Source: Thalassia testudinum
Taxonomy: Eukaryota > Streptophyta > Magnoliopsida > Alismatales > Hydrocharitaceae
Assembly: GCA_037157565.1 (NCBI GenBank)
Contig: JAZHRO010000026.1
Coordinates: 32,168,501-32,232,500, forward strand
DNA length: 64,000 nt
Direction: 5' to 3'
In this document: positions 44,346 to 54,304 of the stretch, piece by piece
Layout of the letters: each line of letters begins with the position of its first letter
Position numbering within the stretch: position 1 is the stretch's first letter
The notes under the pieces: generated by a model
What the model was told of the DNA's origin: nothing
What the model saw: the letters and a program-made list of their open reading frames with translations, nothing else
Databases searched by the model: none
Program-made: the position numbers and the translations under genes

Positions 44346-45622
44346 TTTAGCATATGAAAGAAGCTGAAGTTGCTCAAATCTAGCTGTGGGTAAAGACTTT
44401 GTAAAGAGATCTGCTGTTTGCATTGTGCCTGGAATTAAACTGTACTTGTAACTGTTTGGAAGTAAGTTGATCTCATACAAAATGATAGTCTATTTCTATA
44501 TGTTTTATTCTTGCATGAAACACTGGTTTTGATTCCATATATGTTGCTCCAATATTGCCACACCAAACAATTGGTGTGGCTGATAAGAAGAATCCTAATT
44601 CATTTAGTAGTGATCTTATCCAAGTGATTTCAGCAGCAACATTAGCTAAGGCTCTATATTCACCTCTGTACTTCACCTAGCTACTGTTGATTGTTTCTTT
44701 GTTGCCCACGATATTAATGTTTTTCCAAGATAAATGGCATATCCTAATGTTGATAGACGATCTTCTATAGAACTTGCCCAATCTGCATTAGTATTCTCTT
44801 GTATGCTACAAGTTGAGGAAGAAATTTGTAATGAATAAGAGATAGTTCCCTTGAAATATCTAAGTAATCTTTGTAAGCATTCCATGTGTCTCTCAATAGG
44901 ATTGCTCATCATTTGAGCAAGTTTATTAACTGCATAGCATATGTCAGGTCCAGTGAGCTACAAATAATTTAGGTTGCCAATGATTTAACAATAAATGGTT
45001 GGATCTGATAATATCTGACCATTGTCTTTTACCAGATGCTGAAGATGGGCAGTAGTGAGAGGTGTACGGATTAGTTTAAGTCCTTCACATTTGTATTTCA
45101 GTAAGAGATCAGGTATGTATCTTTGTTGGCAGAGAGCAATTCCAGTCTTTGTCTTAGAAATTTCTATTCCAAGAAAGAACTCTGGAAAACCAAGATTTCT
45201 GACTGGAAATTCATTTGAAAGCTTTTGAAGAAAGTTAGTCATGCTTGCATTAGTGGAAGAGATGAAAAGAATATCATCCATATATATGAGGAAAAACATT
45301 CTTATGCTGCCTTGTTGAAAGAAAAATAGTGATGGATCTATTTTCAAACCTTGAAAACCATTTTTAATAAGAAAGGATGTTAATCTTGTGAACCAAGCTC
45401 AGGGAGCCTGTTTGAATCCATAAAGAGATTTCTTATGTTTGCATACGTGATTTGGATAATCTTGATGAATAAAACCTTTTGGTTGCATCATGTAGACAAT
45501 CTCATCAAGAAAACCATGTAGGAAGGCTTTTTGAATATCTAACTGAGAAATTGACCATTTATTGCTAATAGCCAATGTCAACACTAATATGATGGTTGTA
45601 GCTTTAATAACAGGACTAAAGG
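44346..45622 (-). pseudogene. Copia pol remnant: RT and RNase H
   Basis: Reading right to left: TFSPVIKATTIILVLTLAISN and QLDIQKAFLHGFLDEIVYMMQP (RVT_2 start, first catalytic Asp), SLYGFKQAP, then IYMDDILFISS with the catalytic Asp pair. NPIERHMECLQRLLRYFKGT follows. The RNase H is NADWASS...STLGYAIYLG and EYRALANVAAEITWIRSLL, ending HIEIDYHFV (44473). Frame changes between 45399, 45347, 44985 and 44912 inactivate it. The 5' end is cut by the family-2 LTR at 45623, so gag, protease and integrase lie elsewhere. Confidence 0.88.
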
Positions 45623-48369
45623 TGTTACGATCCAATCCTAGATCCCTATAGGATCCGAGATTGGCTCGCCTCGACTAATTCTAAGACCCAGTCGTCCAAC
45701 GAGAAATAACAAAAAATAGAAAATATTTTACAACCACACATGTAATATAACTAAGTAGAAATAAATAAGAGACATTAATGGAAATCAGAACAGGAAGTTT
45801 CAAAGATACTACATGCCACAAGCGGAAAAGTACTATAACATACATGCCATCACAACTACAACAGAGGGAAATAGAACAGAAATATAGCAGGAACAGCTAA
45901 TTTATGCCAATGGTACTTACTATTACAAAAAAAGCTCTGAAACAGAAAGTAATAACTATGGTTGGGCTCGGCTAGGCCCAGCACCCTCTACAGTTGGTGG
46001 CACTGGCTGCTCAACTCCCTGACCTGAACATGGTTATATAATTCGTGGTTAGCTAACGCTGAGTAGAGTAGTAGTTAAGCCATTTACATGTAATTTAACA
46101 TAAACAACAAGCATATAACTATTCATTCATTTCCATTTATCTCAACAAGGTGTTACTAATTCCGTTATTCTAATAAGGATCCACCACATTTCTTAATCAT
46201 CTTGTTCCCTAAGGGAACGATCTTGATTGCAATTTATTCCGTGATGTAGGATGTACACGTGGCACTCTCCTAACTAGGAGAGGACCCATGGTAGTCTTAC
46301 ACCCGGTCTACCACTCCGAGGTCACGATCGTGACGTAGCGGTGACTACAGCACGTGCGATAAGCGCACAGGTAGCTACCCCGCATTAGCACGCGGTCAGT
46401 CATTTCCACTAGCAGATACGCCCAAACGTATAGCACAGAACAGAACAGGGCCTTGCCCTTTCAGAATAGGGGTCTCGCCCCTCAGAAGTCTGCATACCCT
46501 CGCCCGACTATCCCGGTTTGCCCAGTGGGCCTAACAAGAGTCGGTGTAGGGTGGCCAGTCCTAACCCTGGGCCCAATGGGGCGGCTGGCTCCCCCCTACA
46601 CTAGAGTGTAACGACCCGGTTCCCGAGTCCCTACGAGACACGAGAACCAGACTGACTCGACTAATCCCAAGACCTAGTCGTCCAACGAGGAAGTAACCAA
46701 AAGACAGTAAAATAAACCACATTCATCATGAATATAACTAACAGTAAGAAAGTACAGCAGTAAGGAAAGAAACTACTACAGTAGGTACCACCACAACAGC
46801 AAAACAACATTTACCATATAACAAGAACTGCAGGTAAAGAAAGTACAGCGGAAACAAAAAAAAAAGCTACTCACTAAAACAGAAACAAAAGAGGTACAAG
46901 GACTGTGGTAAACTCTACTGGACCCTACTTGGCCCAGCGTCCTCTGCAGCCGCCGACCCTGGCTGCTCAACACCTGGTCCTGAAAAAGGTAACGAGTGTA
47001 ACACGTCAGCAAAACGCTGAGTAGAGTGGCAAACTAACTAAAGGCAACAGTAGAGTGTACAGTAGCTGTTATGTTCTATTACTTCCTTTATTCACATCTT
47101 TCAATTTTTCTCACTATTTCATTTATTTCTCAGATCCTTTACTTGATCTCGAATGTCCTCGTGGGAACGATCTTGATTGCAGTCTTTTCCAAAAGTAGAA
47201 GTAGCACGTGGTGCTCTCCTGGCCGGGAGAGTCCCCCGTGGTGATCCTACCCTCAGTCAACCACCCCAAGGTCACTGACAGACGTAACGGTGACTACGGC
47301 ACGTGCGATAAACGCACAGGTAGCTAGCCCGCACTGGCACGCGGTCAGTCGTTTCCGTTAACGGGTGCGCCCAAAGCACAGCACGGAACCAGGGCAGAGC
47401 CCTCTCAGTAACAGGGGTCCAACCCCTCCACAGTAACCAAACCGGGGCCTTGCCCCTCCACAGTCCGCGCACCCTCACCTGACTACCCTGGTTTGCCCTA
47501 GTGGGCCTAACAAGTCGGTGAAGGAGGCTAGCAGAACCCCGGGGCCCGTGGGGTAGCTAGCACTCTCCTAACACTACTAGCTCTCCTCGGTACTACGTAC
47601 ACGAGGGCCAACAAGTCAGTACAGAGTGGCCAGTCCTAACCCCCGGGTCCCTGGGGTGGCTAGCTCAGCTCTGCACTAAATAGGGGGACAATCGCTCTCC
47701 TTGGTACTCCGTACTCAAGGGCCAGCTCACTTCCCCAATTCTATTCCATTCGCTTTCCAGGAGTTCCGCTCCTACTTCCCCGTAGGGTTCCAGAACATCT
47801 TATGTCTTACTTTCCAGTTTCACGTTCTTACCAACCATGATCCCAATCATGTTTCTTTATTCATAACAAGCAGCTGTGAATTCAATTTACAGGCAGCTTC
47901 ATATATTCCTTTCCATTTTTCCAAGACTGCATTATTATATATTCCACTAGTTTTTCCATCCTAGGATTCATGCCATATCCTAGGGTCTATCATACAATCT
48001 AGTTTTCCGGTCCTAGGATTCATGCAACACCTAGGAACTATCATTCCATATATTTCTCATTCCTAGGATTCATGCAATGTCCTAGGTTCTAGTTATGGTT
48101 CCATACTTTAACAAATTTTATTAATACTTAAAGCCACTCTACCAGGTACAACGGGAGTAATGGGGGCGTGATCGGGAATCCCGCGTGCCTCCGCGACTCT
48201 CAAGACTGCAACTGAACGAGGTCCTATCACAAGGATCAAACACAAGGAGTGTCTCAAAATAGTGTATAGCTACTGTAGACGGGTAGAGGAATTAATTCTG
48301 AAAAGAACGCAACTCGAATCACGGAAAACGGAGCCCGAACGGGCCCTAAACGGGTCGAAAAAGACGATA

Positions 48370-48740
48370 CTGTGCAAAATCAGACGTCTGGAACTCCTTC
48401 CAGACGTCTTAAACGGTGGATCAGAGAATTACCTGTTCAGCGTGGTTTCCCAGACGTCCAGAAGTCTGCGGGGACGTCTGGCCTAGATCCCAGACGTCCG
48501 ATGGTCCATACGGACGTCTGTAGGTCACTCCCGCCGTCTGGCACAACTTCCAGACGTCTGATTCGCAAAGGATGGCGAATCAGCGAACCTGCGCATAGCC
48601 AACCCCCCCTCCCTCAGTACGGTCAGTCGACAAGAAGGAAGAAGAAGGCGGAAAACTCACCTTTCAGACGTCTGTATGATCTTACAGACGTCGACCTTGC
48701 CGTCTGGCTATCAACCCAGACGTCTGATTCTGGAAATTTT
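48370..48740. repeat. 20-bp phased CAGACGTCTG array, element B
   Basis: Units fall at 48453, 48473, 48493, 48513, 48533 and 48553, six consecutive positions exactly 20 bp apart. The pair near 48382 and 48402 is also 20 apart. Spacer sequences differ from unit to unit. Confidence 0.92.
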
Positions 48741-49213
48741 TCCAGAATCAGGACCCTGCTCGGCCTCCGATGGCGACGCCGCCCGCGTCGCACCTCGCGC
48801 TCCTGCTGCTCAGACCGCAGCAGGTCCCTCTCCGCGTCGCTCCGCGCCCCCTGCACCCTCCGCAGGCTGGCCAAGCCGCTCCGGCGAGCTCGCCCTCACG
48901 GCAGAGCTCCGCCCTCGCACACCGCACCTCCGCGCTCACTGCGGCCGCCGCTGCCGCCCTCGCGTCCGCTCGCTCTCGCGCACAGGAAGGAGAAGAAGGA
49001 GGGGAGGCGTGGCCCCTTTAAGGCCGCACGAGGAGGAGAGAGGGGGTGGCAGGCTGCCTGCAGCCGCAGAGAGAGAGAGAGGGAAAAAGAGAGAGAGAGA
49101 GGAATCGCGGGTCTGTGCGCACAGGCGCGCAGACGACTCTCCCGTGCGAAAATAACTGTTTTCCAGACGTCTGGAAACGATCCCAGACGTCTGTTCAGAC
49201 GTCTGGATGTGAT

Positions 49214-49271
49214 CCCAGACGTCTTAAAAGACGTCTGGGCCTCCTCCCAGACGTCTTAAAAGACGTCTGGG
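49214..49271. repeat. Two 26-bp perfect palindromes at the LTR end
   Basis: CCCAGACGTCTT-AA-AAGACGTCTGGG at 49214-49239 and again at 49246-49271. Arms of 12 bp with a 2-bp centre, close to the 5' end of the LTR on the element strand. Confidence 0.92.
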
Positions 49272-49373
49272 GCACGCATTCGTTACAATATAACAAACTC
49301 AAAGGAAGTTTCGTCCCCGAAACTTGCGCCAACTAGGGTGCGGGAAAAGGATGTCCAAATAACCATAACAAAC

Positions 49374-50780
49374 TCAAAGAGGACCGAAGCCGGTCCGAAA
49401 AGACGTACCCGCGAAAAGCTCCGGGTACCGCTCCCGCATTGCCGCCTCAGGCTCCCAGGTAGCCTCCTCGTACCGCTGGCTCCTCCACAAAACCTTTACC
49501 AGGGGTACTTGCTTTCGTCTCAACCTGCGGACGGCTCGGTCTAGGATCTGCACTGGCCGCTCGGGGTAGGTCAGGTCGTCGCTCACCTCGACGCTCTCGT
49601 GACTCAGTACGTGGCTGGGATCGGCTACGTACTTCCTGAGGTTGGACACGTGGAACACGTCGTGCACACCAGAAAGCTGCGGGGGAAGGGCAAGTCTGTA
49701 AGCAACGGGTCCAACCCGCTCCAGGACCTCAAAGGGCCCCACGAACCTCGGCGCGAGCTTCCCTCTCACCCCAAACCGCTGTAAGCCCTTCATGGGCGAA
49801 ACACGAAGGAAGACGTGGTCCCCAACCTTGAACTGCACCTCTCTGCGTCTGCGATCCGCGTAGCTCTTCTGTCTGCTCCTGACAGTGCGGAGTCGTCTGT
49901 GGATCTGCTCAACTACCTCCTGACTCTGCCGGATCAACCTGGGGCCAACCTCCCACTTGGTCCCCACCTCAACCCAACTCAAGGGTGCCGTGCATTTCCG
50001 TCCGTACAGAGCCTCGTAGGGAGCCATGCCGATGCTCGAGTGATAACTGTTGTTGTATGCAAACTCCACCAGGGGCAGGTGCTCCTCCCAAGAGCCCCTC
50101 CAGTCCAGTACACAGGCACGCAAAAGGTCCTCAAGTGTCTGTATCGTGCGTTCCGACTGTCCGTCCGTCTGGGGGTGGTAAGCCGTGCTAAACCTCAACC
50201 TCGTCCCCAAAGCCTGCTGAAACTCAGCCCAAAACTGGGACGTAAAGCGGGTATCCCGGTCGGATACGATCTCCCGCGGAACTCCGTGTAGTCGCACCAC
50301 ATCACGGATATACCTCTCTGCCAATTGTGCTGGTCCCAAAGTGACTCGGATCGGCAAGAATCGTGCCGTCTTCGTCAATCTATCCACTATTACCCAGACT
50401 GCGTCGTGTCCTCGCTGGGTAACAGGTAAGCCCACCACCAAGTCCATGGTGATGCTCTCCCACTTCCACTCTGGCACTGGAAGCGGCTGAAGCGGCCCTG
50501 CAGGCCTCTGATGCTCAGCTTTCACCTGCTGGCACACTAAGCACTGCTGCACGAACTCACCCACATCCCGCTTCATCCCTCTCCACCAGAACTCGCATCT
50601 CAAGTCATGGTACATTTTCGTGTTTCCGGGATGTATGGTGAATCTGGAACCGTGTGCCTCAGTCAGGAGCTCTCTCAACAGCTCCTCGTCTCTAGGGACG
50701 CACAACCGTCCCCTCAAGCGTAACACCTGGTCTGTGAAAGAGAAGTCCCCTGGGTCCCCTGATAGTACTCTGTCGCGCAA
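49374..50780 (-). pseudogene. Integrase with chromodomain, element B
   Basis: A 468-codon open segment. It begins inside the RNase H-integrase linker with MRDRVLSGDPGDFSFTDQVL. The N-terminal zinc module is HGSRFTIHPGNTKMYHDL...CLVCQQVK (HHCC). The catalytic core shows [18 protein letters not shown] and GQSERTIQTLE, the D-D-E triad, all intact. The C-terminus has AYNNSYHSSIGMAPYEALYG and a chromodomain ending ATWEPEAAMRERYPELF. This is the only part of the element without an internal stop. It is cut from the upstream pol by a TAG at 50781-50783 where Gln is expected. Confidence 0.9.
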
Positions 50781-50783
50781 AGA

Positions 50784-51776
50784 CTACAAGTACGGATCGG
50801 CCATCTGTCCCGTGATGATGCGGTCTATCAACTCTGGCCTGGTCTGCCGTGTCACCGTCACTGCCCCACAGTACCCTCGTAACTCTAGAGGTCGCCAACT
50901 GCCCACCTCCTCCAAAAGGCTCCAACTCTGTAACTGTAGACTGGCCAAGCGTGCGGGCGCCTTACGGCTCAAGGCGTCAGCCACCACATTGGCCTTTCCC
51001 GGGTGGTAGGAGATGCTGCAGTCGTAGTCCTTCAGGAGCTCCAACCAACGTCTCTGTCTCATGTTGAGCTCCTTCTGGTCAAAAAGATATCTGAGGCTCT
51101 TGTGATCTGTAAAAATCTCGAAGGTCTCACCGTACAAGTAGTGCCTCCATGTCTTCAGCGCGAAGACAACAGCTGCCAACTCTAGATCGTGGGTAGGATA
51201 GGTATGCTCATGGGGCTTCAGTTGCCGCGAAGCGTAAGCGACCACGTGGCCCCTCTGCATGAGCACACCTCCTAACCCCTGCAATGAAGCGTCCGTGTAC
51301 ACAACGAACCCGCCACTACTGTCAGGGATGGTGAGCACGGGAGCCGAGGTCAACCTCTCCTTCAGCTCCAGAAAACACGCCTCACAAGCATCTGTCCAAG
51401 CGAAAGGCACATCCTTCCGGGTCAACTGTGTCATAGGACGCGCAATCTGTGAAAATCCTCTGATGAACCGTCTGTAGTAACCTGCCAGTCCCAGGAAACT
51501 GCGAATCTCAGTGACTGAACGCGGTCTCTCCCACCTGAGCACTGCCTCGACCTTGGCGGGGTCCACCGCCAGGCCGTCTCCAGAGATCACATGACCCAAA
51601 AAGGTCACCTCCCTCAACCAGAACTCGCACTTACTGTATTTGGCGTACAGCCTGCGTCGTCTCAGAGTGTCTAGAACCATCCGCAAGTGCTGTCCGTGCT
51701 GCGTCCGATCTCTAGAATAGATGAGTACATCATTTATGAAAACCACCACAAACTGGTCCAAGTACGGTCTAAACAC
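50784..51776 (-). pseudogene. RT C-terminal half and RNase H, element B
   Basis: It starts at [23 protein letters not shown]. The RT catalytic pair reads FINDVL instead of FIDDVL (as in element A), an Asp-to-Asn change that should inactivate it. [12 protein letters not shown] leads to RNase H with [42 protein letters not shown] and [15 protein letters not shown]. It is bounded by stops at 51777-51779 (TAG, CG to TA relative to element A) and 50781-50783. Confidence 0.9.
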
Positions 51777-52124
51777 CTAGTTCATCAGGTCCATGAAAGC
51801 AGCGGGGGCATTGGTCAGCCCAAACGGCATGACCAAAAACTCGTAGTGTCTGTACCGGGTGCGGAAAGCTGTCTTGGAGACGTCGGTCTCCCTGATCCTC
51901 AATTGGTGGTATCCAGACCTCAAGTCGATCTTGGAAAACACCGTGGCACCCCGCAACTGGTCAAACAAATCGTCGATCCTCGGCAGCGGATATCTGTTCT
52001 TGATGGTGACCCTATTCAGCTGTCGGTAGTCCACACAAAGGCGTAGGGTCCCATCCTTCTTCTTCACAAACAGTACCGGGACTCCCCAGGGAGACGCACT
52101 GGGCCTCACGAAACCTTTCTCCAA
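51777..52124 (-). pseudogene. RT N-terminal half, element B
   Basis: [55 protein letters not shown] and [17 protein letters not shown] are the expected fingers and palm blocks, including the first catalytic Asp. It is out of frame with the protease segment because one base is missing near 52115 relative to element A. Confidence 0.88.
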
Positions 52125-52870
52125 AAGTCCTGCAACTGGGACTTGAGCTCTCGCAGCTCAAGCGGTGCCATTCTGTATGGCGCGGTGGAGATGGGGCTGG
52201 TCCCTGGTACTAGTGAGATCTCAAACTCAATCTCACGCTCGGGCGGTAGTCCTGGTAACTCGTCTGGAAACACGTCGGGGTACTCTCTGACCACCGGGAT
52301 GCTCTGGAAGTCTGCCACGGGGCTGTGCTCTGCCACCACACAAGCTAGGAAGCCCTCACACCCCTGGCTCAAAAGTCTCGCCCCCCGAAGTGCCGAAATG
52401 CACCTGAAACCTCCGTCCACTGGTTGCCCGTGAAACTCGAAAGAAGGCAACTCCGGAATGGAGAAGACAATCTTCCTCTCAAAACAGTCTACCAAGGCGT
52501 GGTAAGCGGACAGCCAATCCATCCCCAGAATCACTCCAAAGTCCTCCATCTGTATCATAATCAGGTCAGCTGGCAGGCTATGTCCCCCGATGCTGACCTC
52601 GCAACCCGTGTACACCTCCTCAGCTACAAACAGCTGACCACTCGGACCTCTGATTACGAACGGATTCTCTAACAGTGTATAATCCTGGTCCAAACTAACT
52701 GCGAAACTGGCTGCGACAAACGAGTGCGTAGCGCCGGAATCGAAAAGCGTGTAAACGAGTCTGCCAGAAACTGAAATCATACCTGCTACCACGGATCCCG
52801 ATGCTCTGGCGTCCCTGTGTGTTAGGGCGTTGATACGCCCCTCAGCCCTAGGTGCGGACGAAGCAGCCAC
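52106..52870 (-). pseudogene. Protease and pre-RT region, element B
   Basis: The retropepsin motif LFDSGATHSFVAASF is intact (near 52745-52720). GVILGMDWLSAYHALVDCF and [19 protein letters not shown] follow. The open frame extends upstream through a Gly/Arg/Gln-rich linker to the gag zinc knuckle, so gag and pol were one frame. It ends after a 1-base deletion at QDFWRKVS. Confidence 0.88.
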
Positions 52871-53374
52871 ACTCTGCGTCGGACGGGTAGGTGCTGGCCG
52901 GTACCCTCCTCGTGACTGCTGTCCTCCTCCTCGCGCCTGGGAACCGCGCCCTCTAGTGCTCTGCGCAAGAAGTATCTGCTGACCTCCTGCCCTAGACGGG
53001 CAGTCCCTCCTGACGTGGCCCGGCTGGCCACACTGGTAGCAGAGGGGAACCCGACTCCCGCCCTCAGTGAGTCCCTGCTGTCGGCTAGGCGGGGGTCCGG
53101 TGCTGGCGACTGGCCCCTGTCAAGGGCCCCCAAAGGCCACTGATGGCCCTGCACAGCGTGACGGCTCTCCTGCGGACGTCACGTGTCTCCGTTCTCGCCG
53201 GCCCTGTGAGAAGTCTGGCTGAAAGGGCCTCTTCCGCCCGCCATCGGTCTCTCGTGCGGACGGGTTGGTCTCCTCGTAAGTCATAGCTGCCTCTACCACC
53301 CTCGAAAACGTCGGCAGCTTCAGGGGTTTGACATATCCCCGGTCGCAGGACGGAGCCCCTCGGTGAACCTCCAA
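52871..53374 (-). pseudogene. gag C-terminal region with zinc knuckle, element B
   Basis: It contains KLPTFSRVVEAAMTYEETN, the C-terminal capsid region, then a basic stretch (GRRERRHVTSAGEPSR). An in-frame TGA occurs after AFGGP (near 53121-53123). The zinc knuckle CYQCGQPGHVRRDC, of CX2CX4HX4C form, lies near 53000-53040. It is shifted relative to the N-terminal gag frame by an indel near 53340. Confidence 0.8.
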
Positions 53375-54123
53375 AGGCGCTCCTCCTCAGTGGCTACCGA
53401 TGTCGCTGCAAAGCGGGACAGCTCCAAGAAACGCGTGCGGTACGCGCTCACGGTCATCGTCCCTTGGCGGAGAGTGTGGAACTCCCGCCTCCTCTGGTCC
53501 TGCCACGTCTGGGGAAAGTGCTGCTCGCAGAAGAGGGTGACGAACTGGTCCCACGTCGGCTCGTCCCTCTCCTGTCCCCGGACCGCCCTCCACCACCGGT
53601 GTGCTGCACTCTCCAGCTGGTACGTGGCAAAGGCCACGCGGCACTCCACCGGGGGGCGAAGGGTGTCGAAGATCTTCTCCAGCTGCTCAAGCCAGTCCTC
53701 TGCCTCGGTCGGGTCCTCATCCCCCTTGAAGGAGGGGGGCTTCAGCTTCCGGAACTGTCCGAAAAGCTCGAAGTGGCGCTGTAGGGGAGGTGCTGGTGCA
53801 CCTCCAGGCGAAGGTGCCTCGTGTACAGAAGTGTCGGAGGAAGGTGGGGGTGGCAGGGGCCCATCCCCTCCCTCGTGTCCAGCGCCGCGTCCATCGCGTG
53901 GTCCCACAGAGGACTCCCCCTCTGCAACCCCATGAGGAGGTGCTCGGGGCGGTGGGTGGAGCTCCTCTCGTACAATATCCCGTATCAGTCTAGCGAGGTC
54001 CTGGGCCTGGATGCCAGGGAGTGGTGGCTGATCCACCGAGACGTCAACGACAGCACGTCCACCTCGCCGACCTCGCCCTCGACCGCGCCCACGGCCAGTC
54101 TCGCCAGTCCCGCGACGAGGCAT
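53320..54123 (-). pseudogene. gag N-terminal and capsid region, element B
   Basis: The start at 54123 (ATG after AGGAG) gives the basic, Gly/Arg-rich MPRRGTGETGRGRGRGRGRR. IQAQDLARLIRDIVREEL follows, then a Pro-rich linker, and the retrotransposon gag domain: LKPPSFKGDEDPTEAEDWLE, VAFATYQLESAAHRWWRAV, FCEQHFPQTWQDQRRREF and RFLELSRFAATS. It ends by frameshift after GLRPATGDMSN. This is the best template in the window for what element A lost. Confidence 0.88.
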
Positions 54124-54289
54124 CTCCTGCAAGGAGACGCGAAAAAAAAAATGGAAACGTCAAAACAAACGGTACCTAACAAAACTTCTAAGAGCTCATG
54201 TCAAGAGACATGTTGTGGTGGCTACTCTAGCTATAAACATGTGAATTGGTTATTTTCCAGTCAGTTGATTCACTTATCGGGACGACCTT

Positions 54290-54301
54290 GCTCTGATACC
54301 A
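54290..54301 (-). other. Primer-binding site of element B
   Basis: Minus-strand TGGTATCAGAGC, three bases inside the 5' LTR boundary. Complementary to the 3' end of initiator tRNA-Met. Confidence 0.88.
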
Positions 54302-54304
54302 TCT

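Larger units (their letters stand above)
46607..49287 (-). repeat. 3' LTR of element B
   Basis: 2681 bp with 8-bp inverted termini TGTAACGA/TCGTTACA. It carries the 20-bp phased array (48379-48745 and 49163-49271). The long open frame at 48372-49259 is array- and leader-derived, not a gene. Confidence 0.93.

Noticed and set aside
48372..49259. Long plus-strand open frame (295 codons), repeated at 56070-56870
   Set aside because: It lies in the LTRs of element B, antisense to the element, and is made of Arg/Ser/Pro-rich translation of the palindrome array and GC-rich leader. No domain is recognisable, and the two copies are simply LTR duplicates.
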